From the NCBI GenBank assembly GCA_001899635.1, contig MKVQ01000049.1:151017-215016 (forward strand): a stretch of DNA of 64,000 bases. The letters are read 5' to 3'. Made by a program: the position numbers and the translations under genes. Origin of the DNA: Myxococcales bacterium 68-20 (lineage in GTDB: Bacteria > Myxococcota_A > Polyangia > Polyangiales > Polyangiaceae). The stretch's first letter is position 1, and each line of letters opens with the position of its first letter. The notes under the pieces were generated by a model, which saw only the letters and a list, made by a program, of their open reading frames with translations, ran no database searches and was not told the origin of the DNA. This document shows, piece after piece, positions 26,507 to 35,091 of the stretch.

Positions 26507-28051
26507 CTAGACGCCGATCTCGTGAGCCATCACGTCACGAGGTGATCGGAATGCCTGCTGCGGCGAGTACGAGAGGAAGTTCGATACGCGCGAGGTGTAG
26601 AGGCAGGCGTAGTCGTCGACCTGCTTGCCGAAGCTCGATTGCTCCGCGCCCTCTTTGAGGAGCGAGCCCCAGTACGGATGGAAGCGGAGATCGCTCCGGC
26701 GTTCGAGCGCGGCGATCTCGGCCTCGATCTGCCGGAGCTTGCCGCGGATGCGCTCCACGGCACGCTTGAATCGCATCCGATCGGCCTCGAGCGCGGCGGC
26801 GCTGACGCCGTGCGAGCCGCCGTTCGCGGCCTCGCGCGCGCCGCGGTGATCGAGCTGGCGCGTGAGCTCCTTGATGCGCGCCTGGTAGTAGCGGAGGTCG
26901 TCCTCGAGGCCTTCGCGCTGCTCGTCGAGCGTCTCGATCGTCGCGAAGTCGTCGCGGCACGACTCGTAGGCGCCGATCTCCGTCTCGAGCTCCTGCATGA
27001 TCATCGCGGTGCGCCAGGCGCTGTCCTTCTTCGACCGCAGGATGTCGCCGTAGATGTGATCGCCGACGTAGAGGACCTCGTCCCCGGTGACCCCGAGGGC
27101 GCGCTCGAGGTCCTGGAGGTTGCCGCCCTCGTAGATCTTGCCGCGCTCGAGCGGCGGGACCGCAGGCCGAACCGTCTCGCCGTCGCGTTCGAGGAGCGGA
27201 CGCTTCTCGGTGAAGAAGATGGGCTTCGTCGCCGCGACGATGACGACGTCGAAGAAGTTCCTCCACGTCGGGTACTCGCTCATCGCGCCCCCGAGCAGGT
27301 AGGTCATCATCTTCTCGGTGTAGGCCCAGCGCGAGTTGGTGAGGAGGAAGAGCTTCTTCCCCGCGCTGCGAAGCTTGTGGAGGGTGGGCGCGAGGTTCGG
27401 ATCGCGATGGACGAAGTGGGGGAGGTTCGCCGCGACCTCGTCGAGGATCGTCCCGTCGCGGTGCGCCTCGTCGATGCACTCGCGGATATCGGTGAAGAGT
27501 CGCGCGTAGTCGACCGCGTAACCCTTCTTCTCCATCGCGTCGACGAGCGCCGCGTAGGTCGCCACCTCGGAGAGGGCGTAGAGCGTGTCGATCCAGTGGT
27601 AGCGCGGCGTGGCCGGGCGGATCTTCTTCGAGTGGTAGAGCGCGCGCAGCTCCTCTTTCGTGAGCTCGCGGAAGCCGTGGTAGCCCTTGTGGACGTGCTT
27701 GTAGCGGTCCATCTTCAGCACGTGGCCGAAGCGCTTGTCGATGAGCAGCCCGCGCACCGGGAACTGCGTCGATACGGGCACCGTCTCGATGAAGTCGGGG
27801 TAGCCGCGCTTGATCAGCTTGCTGATCGTGGCGCGGATCGAGAGGTCGTCCATCGCCGGCTGGTCGTAGATCGCCAGCGTGTAGTCCATGTCGAAGCCGA
27901 CCCAGCTGATGCCGGACATCTTCAGGTTGCGATTGCAGAAGACGCGATTCGGCCTGGGAATGCCGGGCCCGCGCGCGTCGCGTGACGCGAAATCATCGAG
28001 CGGCAAGTTGAGCTGCTGAGTGTCCGGAGGCGCTTCGCTCTGCGACGTCAC
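26507..28051 (-). CDS. HAD-superfamily 5'-nucleotidase (cN-II-like)
   Basis: A 514-residue protein from a GTG start. HAD motif I is DMDYTL (nucleophile Asp54, acid Asp56), motif II LLTNS at about 240, and motif III/IV VGDHIYGDIL at about 338. These match the HAD-IG cytosolic purine 5'-nucleotidase family, which dephosphorylates IMP/GMP. A helical coiled-coil-like insert (about 365-450) is present, as in the larger members. It is soluble and stand-alone; 14 bases separate it from the convergent lipoprotein gene. Confidence 0.85.
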   Translation of the reverse strand: MTSQSEAPPDTQQLNLPLDDFASRDARGPGIPRPNRVFCNRNLKMSGISWVGFDMDYTLAIYDQPAMDDLSIRATISKLIKRGYPDFIETVPVSTQFPVRGLLIDKRFGHVLKMDRYKHVHKGYHGFRELTKEELRALYHSKKIRPATPRYHWIDTLYALSEVATYAALVDAMEKKGYAVDYARLFTDIRECIDEAHRDGTILDEVAANLPHFVHRDPNLAPTLHKLRSAGKKLFLLTNSRWAYTEKMMTYLLGGAMSEYPTWRNFFDVVIVAATKPIFFTEKRPLLERDGETVRPAVPPLERGKIYEGGNLQDLERALGVTGDEVLYVGDHIYGDILRSKKDSAWRTAMIMQELETEIGAYESCRDDFATIETLDEQREGLEDDLRYYQARIKELTRQLDHRGAREAANGGSHGVSAAALEADRMRFKRAVERIRGKLRQIEAEIAALERRSDLRFHPYWGSLLKEGAEQSSFGKQVDDYACLYTSRVSNFLSYSPQQAFRSPRDVMAHEIGV

Positions 28052-28361
28052 GAGATCAAAAGTCTTTCACGCCCAAGTGGGATGTCGCAACCAGTCTGTA
28101 ACTTGGGGGCCGCGCCCCAACCACCGCAATGGTCGAGGCCGCAGTCTCCTCCAGCGTCGGTTGGAAAAGGGGCCGACCTGGGTTCGATGCCGCATGGCAT
28201 TGGGGAGCGTCTCTCGGAGCGAGCGGTCGCGGCCGGCGCAGCGAGCGCTACCTGGCGGCCATGGTCTCCGCCAGCCCTGCGGGCGCCGCGCGGACGGGGG
28301 CGTCCGGGCGGCGGCGGCGCGGCATCGAGCGCGAGCGTCGGGGGGGGACGCGCGCGCCGCG
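28052..28361. other. Intergenic region, no gene seen
   Basis: This 310-base gap lies between two minus-strand genes. It holds a small 6-bp inverted repeat (TTGGGG...CCCCAA, about 28103-28120) that could be part of the promoter region for the nucleotidase gene. Short open frames in it have no ribosome sites or recognisable products. Confidence 0.45.
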
Positions 28362-29312
28362 TCACTTCACGCCGGGGAATCCCTTGCACGCATCGGTGAA
28401 CGTCTTCAGCGCCGCCTGGAGGCCTTGGGTGAGATCTCCGTCGCAGATCGAGTGGAAGACGCCATTCTTGCCGGTCGTCGTGATGAACTGCTTCAGGCGC
28501 ACGGCGTCGGCCGCCTTGCCGAGCGGCGACTCGCATCCACGATCGCCGGCGATGACGGCGGCGGCCCAGCGGCCGCGGAACATCTTCACCTTGTCGAAGT
28601 CGCTGGCGTAGAGCGCGGCTTCCTTGAGCGGCGCGGGTGTGACCTCGCCGCCGTTGGCGCTCCCCTCGTCCTCGTCGGTGAGGATGACGAATGCGAGGAG
28701 CGCGTCCTCGCGGATGAACGACGTCGTGCCGCCGAGCATGTTCGAGCCGTCGTCGATGCGCGCGGTCACCGAGAGCTTCGCCGCCTCGAGCGGTCGCTCC
28801 GTGTTCGAGCCGAGCGTGCCCACCTGCGCGCGGCAGGAGAAGAAGCTCGAGATCTCGGCGTCGCTGCGCTCGAGCCACGGATTGTTGTTCGGCCCCGGGT
28901 TGCATGTCTGGTCCGCGCCCTGGCCGCGGCCCTTGCGGAACTTGCCCTTGTCGGCGCCGTCGTCGGTCGTCGTGATCGCGACGCGGTAGTCGAGCGAGTC
29001 TCCCGCCTCGGTCTTGTAGTCGTTGATGACCTTGATGAAGTCCGGGAAGTTCTTCGCGAGGTTCTCCTGCTCTTCCTTCATCGACTGCGAGTTGTCGACG
29101 ACGAAGACGATATCCATCTTCTTGCACTCGACCGCAGGAGGCGGCGGGCCGGCGTCGGTGTCGCCCAACGATCCGGACGAGCTCGCGCCGCCGTTGCTGC
29201 TGCTGTTGCTGCCGCTCGCACCGCTCGAGGTTCCGAACTCGCTCGAGGGCTCCGAGCCACACGCGACGACGACGAGGACTCCGACGAGACCGACCGCGAG
29301 ATTTCGGAGCAT
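28362..29312 (-). CDS. von Willebrand A-domain lipoprotein
   Basis: A 316-residue protein from ATG 29312 (ATG 29327 would add five residues). Lipobox VLVVVAC (Cys about 18), then a Ser/Gly spacer, then a vWA domain starting MDIVFVVDNSQSM at about 66. The DxSxS metal-ion site is intact; a later ILTDEDEG supplies another acidic element. Cysteines at CNPG, SCRAQ, GCES and ICDG suggest disulfides. It may bind other envelope or extracellular proteins through the metal site. No operon partner. Confidence 0.85.
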   Translation of the reverse strand: MLRNLAVGLVGVLVVVACGSEPSSEFGTSSGASGSNSSSNGGASSSGSLGDTDAGPPPPAVECKKMDIVFVVDNSQSMKEEQENLAKNFPDFIKVINDYKTEAGDSLDYRVAITTTDDGADKGKFRKGRGQGADQTCNPGPNNNPWLERSDAEISSFFSCRAQVGTLGSNTERPLEAAKLSVTARIDDGSNMLGGTTSFIREDALLAFVILTDEDEGSANGGEVTPAPLKEAALYASDFDKVKMFRGRWAAAVIAGDRGCESPLGKAADAVRLKQFITTTGKNGVFHSICDGDLTQGLQAALKTFTDACKGFPGVK

Positions 29313-29456
29313 GCTCGAATCTAGCATGCGAGCGCGACCGTACGACCGTACCGATCGGCGCACGGGGCAGCAGCATTCGCGTGCGTGCTAGCCGTCTCAT
29401 GGAACCTCGATGATCCACTCGGTCCGAGGGTGCGGCATGGTGTAGAACTCACTCTC

Positions 29457-30182
29457 GTGAAGCTTCTCGTCCTCCGCGCGGGTGACGCCGCAGCGCCGGT
29501 CGCAGCTCGCCGTGGCGAGTTCTTTTCGTGGATCCGTCGCGAGGCGGAGCAGGTGTGGGGTGGCGCGTGGGAGGAGCACGACGTCCGCAACATGGACGTT
29601 GCGCTGCCACGGCCCGGCGACGCCGACGGCTTCGTCATCACCGGATCCAGCAGCAGCGTGACCGAGCGCGCCGATTGGATGCTCCGCGCCGAGGCGTTGA
29701 TCCGCGAGGTCCACGGCGCGAAGGTGCCGCTCTTCGGGATCTGCTTCGGGCACCAGCTGATCGGCCAGGCCCTCGGCGGCATGGTCGCGAAGAACTCGAA
29801 GGGCCGCGAGATCGGCACCGTCGAGGTGCGCGTGCGCGAAGGCGGGCACCACGATCCGATTCTCGACGGTCTACCGAAGACGTTCGACGCCAACGCGACC
29901 CATGTCGACAGCGTCGTCACGTTGCCGCCGGGCGCGACGCTGCTCGCCGAGACCGATCTCGAGGCACATGCGATCTTCGCCGTGGGCGAGACGACCAAGT
30001 GCGTCCAGTTCCATCCCGAGATCGACGGTGATGCGATGCGCGGGTACGTCGACGCGCGCGCGCATCTCGTCTCCGCGGAGGGCCTCGACGCGCAGGCGAT
30101 CCGCGAGCGATCCATCGACGCCCCTCACGGCGCGGAGACGCTCCGGAACTTCGTCCGCTTCGTCCGCCGGTTCCGACGATGA
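29457..30182 (+). CDS. Class I glutamine amidotransferase
   Basis: A 241-residue protein from the GTG at 29457. It carries the nucleophile elbow GICFGHQLIGQALGG (Cys about 98) and QFHPE (His about 185), so the Cys-His-Glu triad of class I amidotransferases is present. It resembles stand-alone GMP-synthase-type amidotransferase domains, which often act on amino acids or as detoxifying gamma-glutamyl hydrolases. No synthase domain is fused, and the neighbouring GH31 gene gives no functional clue. Substrate unknown. Confidence 0.85.
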   Translation: MKLLVLRAGDAAAPVAARRGEFFSWIRREAEQVWGGAWEEHDVRNMDVALPRPGDADGFVITGSSSSVTERADWMLRAEALIREVHGAKVPLFGICFGHQLIGQALGGMVAKNSKGREIGTVEVRVREGGHHDPILDGLPKTFDANATHVDSVVTLPPGATLLAETDLEAHAIFAVGETTKCVQFHPEIDGDAMRGYVDARAHLVSAEGLDAQAIRERSIDAPHGAETLRNFVRFVRRFRR

Positions 30183-30219
30183 CGGCACAGTCGTGCGTGG
30201 TGCGTGAGGTGCGCGCGGA

Positions 30220-32757
30220 ATGAGCTGGCTCGGGGGGGCGAGGGGAATCGTCGCGCTCTTGTCGTTCGGCTGCGCGCTTGCGCCCGCGAGTGGCTGCTCC
30301 GATGCCAGCCTCCATCTCGAGCCGGAGCCGTTCGCGATCGGCGAGGGGCGCTTCCGCCTCGAGGTCGCGGGGAGCGGCAGCGAGATCCGGCTCACGCGCG
30401 ATGGCCTCACCCTGCTCACGCTCGATCGAAGCGCGTTCCAGCTCGGCGTCGTCGAGGAGCTCCTCCCCGATCGAAGCTGGGATCCGTGGGAGATCGAGCG
30501 CCGCGGCGACGAGGACTCGGGGGTGAGCTACCGCGCGCCGCGGGCCTGGTCGGCGACGCCCGGCTCGGTCGAGCGCGAGACGGAGCTCGATCTCGACTAC
30601 GGCAACGGCATCTCGGCGAAGGTGAAGATCGGCGTCGCGGGCGTCTCTCGCTTCACGTTCACGTTCATCCCGGCGGAGACGCCGCCCGGCCGGCCTGCGG
30701 TCGCGCTCGCGCGGGTCCGCCTCCGCACGAGCGGCGATCCACGCGAGGGCTTCTACGGGCTCGGCGAGCAGGTCGACACCGTCGACAACCGCGGCAAGCT
30801 CCGGGCGATGCAGATGGAGGCCGACGGGGAGGTCGAGAGCGTGAGCAACGAAGCGCACGTCCCCGTTCCCATGCTCGTCGGGACGCGCGGCTGGGGCGTG
30901 TTCGTACCGACGATGCGAGTCGGCACGTTCGACGTCGCGCGCAAGGACGGCGCGATCGTCGAGGCGACGTTCGCGGTCGCGGCGCTCGATGCGAGCACGC
31001 GTGCCGAGCGGCTCCGTTTCGATCTCTTCGCCGGCGATGCGCCGCTCGATCTCTATCGCGAGTACTTCGCCGCGTCCGGGCCGCCCCGTCTTCCGCCGTC
31101 GTGGGCGCTCGGTCCGTGGATCTGGCGGAACGAGAGCCGCGATCAAGCCGAGGTCGAAGACGACATCGCGAAGATCCGCGAGCTCGATCTCGCCACGTCC
31201 GGGATCTGGATCGATCGACCGTATGCGAGTGCGGTCAACACGTTCGACTTCGAGCCTGCGCGCTTCCCCGAGCCGCGAAAGATGATCGATCGCGCGCACG
31301 CGGCGGGGCTGCGGGTCGCGCTCTGGAGCACGCCCTACCTCGAGCGCGCGGCCGAGCCGATGGCGACGGAGGCCGCGGCGCGCGGCTTCTATCCGCTCGA
31401 GTCGTGGATCCCGCTGAACCAGTGGGGCTTGCCGGTCGACTTCACGGGCCCCGACGCGGCGAAGTTCTGGTCCTCGCTCGTCGAGCGCTACGTCGAGATC
31501 GGGATCGACGGCTTCAAGCTCGACTACGGAGAAGATTTCGTCCCGTCGCTCGGCGGCAGGCGCAACGTGTGGAAGCTCGCCGACGGCTCGGACGAGCGGA
31601 CGATGCACCATCGCTATTCGGGGCTCTACCATCGCGTCTACGCCGAGCCGTTCGAGACGGAGCCGCCGTTCCTCCTCGTGCGCGCGGCGCACTGGGGCGA
31701 GCAGAGCCTCGGCGTCGTCGTGTGGCCGGGCGACATGGACGCGACGTTCACGCAGCACAAGGAGAAGCTCGTCACGCGGAGCGGCGAGGAGGTCGTCGGC
31801 GTCGGCGGACTTCCGGCGACCGTCGTGATGGGGCTCTCGCTCTCCGCGTCCGGGTTTCCGTTCTTCGCTGCGGACACGGGCGGCTACCGTCACAGCCCGC
31901 CGGACAAGGAGCTCTTCGTCCGTTGGGTCGAGCAGACGGCGCTGTCGACGGTGATGGAGGTCGGCGACGCGTCGAGCCAACCGCCGTGGCTCTCGACGCC
32001 CGAGAACGGTCGCGATGCGGAGTCGCTCGACATCTACCGGACGTACGCACGCCTCCATGCGCGACTCTTCCCCTACGAGTGGACGTTCGCCGTGCGGATG
32101 CTCGCCGACGGGCGGCCGATCCAGCGCCCGCTCGGGCTCGCGTACCCGGAGCTCGGCGTGCATCCGAGTGACGCGTACATGTTCGGCGACGAGCTGCTCG
32201 TCGCGCCGATCCTCGCGCGCGGGCAGACGCGCCGGCGCGTCGTCGTTCCGCCCGGGACGTGGATCGACTTCTGGGACGGCACGCCGATGCTGCCGGACGC
32301 GCGCGGCGAGATCGAGGTGGACGCACCGCTCGCGAAGTTGCCGCTGCTTCTCCGCGAGGGAGCGATCGTGCCGATGCTCCGTCCGTCGATCGACACGCTC
32401 GCGCATGCGTCGGACGTTGCGGTCGACTCGTTCGCGCGGGACGCCGGGCCGCTCTGGGCCCTCATCGCGCCGGGACCGCCGCGGGCCTTCGACCTCTGGG
32501 ACGGGGCTCGCGTCGCGCGTCTGAACGACGGAAGGCTCGAGGTGAAGAGCGGCGCCACGTTCGATCGCGGCTTCGTCCTCGAGCTGATCGTCGCGCGTGA
32601 GCCCGCGCGGGTCGTCCGTGAGGACGGGATCGTCCCCCACGTCGCGTCGCCCGAGCTCCTCGAGAGCGTGGAGCAGGGCTGGACGTGGACGCCCGCGCGG
32701 CGCGGCACGCTCCTCATCAAGCTCCCGAACGGGGACGCGCACGTCACCGTCCTCTGA
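30220..32757 (+). CDS. GH31 alpha-glycosidase, predicted lipoprotein
   Basis: An 845-residue protein. The N-terminus has a hydrophobic stretch ending in LAPASGC (Cys about 26), so export and lipidation are likely. The GH31 (beta/alpha)8 barrel follows with the nucleophile in GFKLDYGED (Asp about 435), an acid/base candidate Asp at about 505 in WPGDMDATF, and FFAADTGGY. Typical substrates are alpha-glucosides, alpha-xylosides or sulfoquinovosides; none can be assigned here. The C-terminal beta-domain (about 690-845) completes the family architecture. It lies 37 bases after the amidotransferase gene. Confidence 0.88.
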   Translation: MSWLGGARGIVALLSFGCALAPASGCSDASLHLEPEPFAIGEGRFRLEVAGSGSEIRLTRDGLTLLTLDRSAFQLGVVEELLPDRSWDPWEIERRGDEDSGVSYRAPRAWSATPGSVERETELDLDYGNGISAKVKIGVAGVSRFTFTFIPAETPPGRPAVALARVRLRTSGDPREGFYGLGEQVDTVDNRGKLRAMQMEADGEVESVSNEAHVPVPMLVGTRGWGVFVPTMRVGTFDVARKDGAIVEATFAVAALDASTRAERLRFDLFAGDAPLDLYREYFAASGPPRLPPSWALGPWIWRNESRDQAEVEDDIAKIRELDLATSGIWIDRPYASAVNTFDFEPARFPEPRKMIDRAHAAGLRVALWSTPYLERAAEPMATEAAARGFYPLESWIPLNQWGLPVDFTGPDAAKFWSSLVERYVEIGIDGFKLDYGEDFVPSLGGRRNVWKLADGSDERTMHHRYSGLYHRVYAEPFETEPPFLLVRAAHWGEQSLGVVVWPGDMDATFTQHKEKLVTRSGEEVVGVGGLPATVVMGLSLSASGFPFFAADTGGYRHSPPDKELFVRWVEQTALSTVMEVGDASSQPPWLSTPENGRDAESLDIYRTYARLHARLFPYEWTFAVRMLADGRPIQRPLGLAYPELGVHPSDAYMFGDELLVAPILARGQTRRRVVVPPGTWIDFWDGTPMLPDARGEIEVDAPLAKLPLLLREGAIVPMLRPSIDTLAHASDVAVDSFARDAGPLWALIAPGPPRAFDLWDGARVARLNDGRLEVKSGATFDRGFVLELIVAREPARVVREDGIVPHVASPELLESVEQGWTWTPARRGTLLIKLPNGDAHVTVL

Positions 32758-32765
32758 TGATCGGC

Positions 32766-32780
32766 GCGCGGTGGCCGCGC
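32766..32780. terminator. Small hairpin between convergent genes
   Basis: GCGCGG and CCGCGC form a 6-bp stem around TGG just after the GH31 stop; the TetR gene ends 15 bases further on. No T-tract; weak. Confidence 0.25.
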
Positions 32781-32794
32781 TCTGACGAGGAACG

Positions 32795-33385
32795 CTACTG
32801 CGCGCTTCGGAGGTAGCCGCGGCAGAGGAAGCCGTAGATCTCGTCGACGATGCGATCCTCGGGGTAGTCGAGCCCGCGCATCGTGACCTGGTACATGATC
32901 TCCTTCAGCGCGCCGAGCGTCATGAGCGCGAACATGCGCGTGTCGCCCGGCGCGACGATGCCGCGCTCCTGACCGTCCGCGAGCGACGACTCGAGGAGCT
33001 TGCCGGTCTCCTCGTAGAAGGAGATGAGCTTCCGATCGAAGGCGGGATCGAGCCCGACCGCATCGGAGAGGAGGATCTTCGTCGTTGCCGGATCCTCGAG
33101 CAGCGCGTGGACGATCGCGCGGATGTTGTCGCGGATCTGATCGCCGACGGTACGGTTCGGGTGTTCGGTGTCGACGCGAACGATCGACATCCCGAGGCGT
33201 GCGAACGTGCGGTCGACGATCTCTTCGAAGATGGCGCGCTTGTCCTCGAAGTACAGGTAGAAGGTGCCCCGGGCGACACCGGCGGCCGCGACGATGTCGT
33301 CGATCTTCGCCGCGTGATAGCCATGCTTCGCAAAGACATCGCGAGCATTGAGCAGGATTTGCTGGCGGCGTTCGGCTTTGTCCAC
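32795..33385 (-). CDS. TetR-family transcriptional regulator
   Basis: A 196-residue protein from GTG 33385 (a GGGGG run lies a few bases upstream of it). The N-terminal helix-turn-helix is classic TetR (ILLNARDVFAKHGYHAAKID then GVARGTFYLYFEDK). The C-terminal ligand-binding half is helical and resembles the FadR/AcrR-type regulators of fatty-acid metabolism, though the ligand cannot be read. A longer start at ATG 33454 would run through a palindrome and is unlikely. It is divergent from the Pro-rich protein gene and probably autoregulates through that palindrome. Confidence 0.88.
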   Translation of the reverse strand: MDKAERRQQILLNARDVFAKHGYHAAKIDDIVAAAGVARGTFYLYFEDKRAIFEEIVDRTFARLGMSIVRVDTEHPNRTVGDQIRDNIRAIVHALLEDPATTKILLSDAVGLDPAFDRKLISFYEETGKLLESSLADGQERGIVAPGDTRMFALMTLGALKEIMYQVTMRGLDYPEDRIVDEIYGFLCRGYLRSAQ

Positions 33386-33443
33386 GACGCCCCCGAGTAT
33401 CACACAGCGCCCACCGCGGGCTCCAGCCTGGGCAATGGAAGAG

Positions 33444-33473
33444 CCGATCCTCATGGATCGGACCGTATCCATG
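33444..33473. promoter_or_regulatory. Overlapping inverted repeats upstream of the TetR gene
   Basis: CCGATCC-TCAT-GGATCGG (33444-33461) overlaps CATGGAT-cggaccgt-ATCCATG (33452-33473). The second is nearly a 22-base palindrome, the usual size of a TetR operator. It lies about 60 bases ahead of the TetR start and about 120 ahead of the divergent gene. Confidence 0.5.
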
Positions 33474-33595
33474 GACGCCGGCCGAGCGCTGCCCGTCGGG
33501 TGAGCCGGGTCCGGGCAGGAGCGAGCTCGGGTGCCTGAAATCACGGTCGAGCCCCGGCCTCCCGAAGCGGATGCACGTCCAGAGCGACAGGACGG

Positions 33596-35083
33596 ATGGG
33601 AACGCGTATGCTCGACCCGTCGGGCAGGACACTGGCGTGTTTTGTGCTGACTGTAATTTTCGTGATGGCGATGGCGGAGCCGGGAACGCCGAAGTCAGCT
33701 CGTCAGGATTCAATCCCCCCGAGGGAGGGAGCGGGGAGACTCGTCTCGCCTCCCGCCGGAGCTCGCGCCATTCCCGCTCGCAATCCGAAGGCCCCGCTTC
33801 CACCCCGTGTCTCGCTGCCCGATGCGCGCGAGGCCGCGGGCGGCGTGATCGAACCCATCCGCCCGATCGTGATCGAGGCCGAGCCGCCGAGGTCGACGAC
33901 CGCCGCTCCTTCGCGGAGCTCGGGCAGCGTACCGCCGCGCCCGCCGGCATTCGGTCGCTCGGATGCGAAGCCGTCCGCCCCGCCGCCGCCGCTGCCACCG
34001 GCGGCGGTCGATCCCGCGCTGGCGCTCGCCCAGCTGCAGCGGCAGCGCGAGAACGGCGCGCCCGCGCCGCCTGCCCCTGCGAGCCGGCCCGCGCTCGGGG
34101 GCGCGCCCGAGACGCAGCGGTTTGGTGGGGATGCGCGCTTCCCGAACATGCCGCCTGGCATGATGAACGCGCCGTCGGTGGAGGCCCTTCCGCCCCCGCC
34201 GATCCAGCCCTTCGCTCCCGCGCCGAACACTCCGCCGGTCGGCGTGCTCAACCTCAAGCCCGGGACGGCGTCGCTCGCGGCAGGGCGCACGCCGGCGCCG
34301 AACGCGATCGTCGGAGGCTCGTCGCTCCGGATCAACGCTGGCCCCGAGAGGCCGATGCCGAGCCGGCCGTCCACGCACGACGGGTTCGTTCCACCGGCCC
34401 TCGCGACCGGGGCGTATCCGGCGCCGCCGCCGACCATGCAGGGCGTCGCACCGGCGGCGGTCCCGCCGGTCGCGTCTTCGAGCCGCCCGAGCACGGCGGC
34501 GAAGCCCTTCTCCCCACCGGTGGGCGGCCCGCCAGCCGCGGGTGGTCCGCCGGCGTCGTACGAGCGCGCGTTCCGCCAGTGGTCCTCTCCCTCGATCACG
34601 ACGGCGGAGGATTCGGCGGGCGGCCCGGTCACGTTCCAGGTTTACACCGCGCGGGACATCAGCACCGGCCGCGGCCCGATGCGCAGCATTCCGCCGCCCG
34701 CGCCCGCGCCGAAGAAGGCGAGCCTCGGCCTTCGCATCGCGATGGCCGTCGGTGGCGGCCTCGTCGTCCTCCTCACCGCCGCGGCCGTGATCGCGGTGTC
34801 GACCGAAGAGCCGAAGCGGCCGATGCCGAGCGCGAACGCGGAGCCGACGGTCGAAGTCGCGCCCGTGGCCACGAGCGAACCCGCGCCGGTGCCCTCGACG
34901 ATCTCGATCGGCGACCCGCTCGACGACGACGCTCCGACCACGCCGGTGACGACTCCGGCTCCCGCTCCCGTCGTCGCGAAAGCGAAGCCGAAGGTGACGG
35001 CGACCGCGACCGCGACGACCACGTCTGCCCCCTCGGGGCTGAAGGCGATCGCGCCGCCACCGAACCCGTACGGGAACAAGTAG
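33596..35083 (+). CDS. Pro/Ala-rich protein with one C-terminal TM segment
   Basis: Up to 495 residues. Most of it (about 40-360) is low-complexity Pro/Ala/Ser/Gly sequence with PPPPLPP runs. One transmembrane helix lies at about 380-402 (IAMAVGGGLVVLLTAAAVIAV) and a Thr/Pro/Ala tail follows. Two N-termini are possible: ATG 33596, which would give a signal-peptide-like LACFVLTVIFVMAMA, or ATG 33665/33671 (MAMAEPGTPKS), with the AT-richer bases before it being promoter. Third-position GC falls there, which slightly favours the later start. Family not recognised. Confidence 0.7.
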   Translation: MGTRMLDPSGRTLACFVLTVIFVMAMAEPGTPKSARQDSIPPREGAGRLVSPPAGARAIPARNPKAPLPPRVSLPDAREAAGGVIEPIRPIVIEAEPPRSTTAAPSRSSGSVPPRPPAFGRSDAKPSAPPPPLPPAAVDPALALAQLQRQRENGAPAPPAPASRPALGGAPETQRFGGDARFPNMPPGMMNAPSVEALPPPPIQPFAPAPNTPPVGVLNLKPGTASLAAGRTPAPNAIVGGSSLRINAGPERPMPSRPSTHDGFVPPALATGAYPAPPPTMQGVAPAAVPPVASSSRPSTAAKPFSPPVGGPPAAGGPPASYERAFRQWSSPSITTAEDSAGGPVTFQVYTARDISTGRGPMRSIPPPAPAPKKASLGLRIAMAVGGGLVVLLTAAAVIAVSTEEPKRPMPSANAEPTVEVAPVATSEPAPVPSTISIGDPLDDDAPTTPVTTPAPAPVVAKAKPKVTATATATTTSAPSGLKAIAPPPNPYGNK

Positions 35084-35091
35084 CGCGCTCC

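Noticed and set aside
29917-32742. A 941-codon open frame on the minus strand opposite the GH31 gene
   Set aside because: It is Arg/Glu-rich with no domain signature and mirrors the codon bias of the GH31 gene; long antisense frames are expected in such GC-rich DNA.
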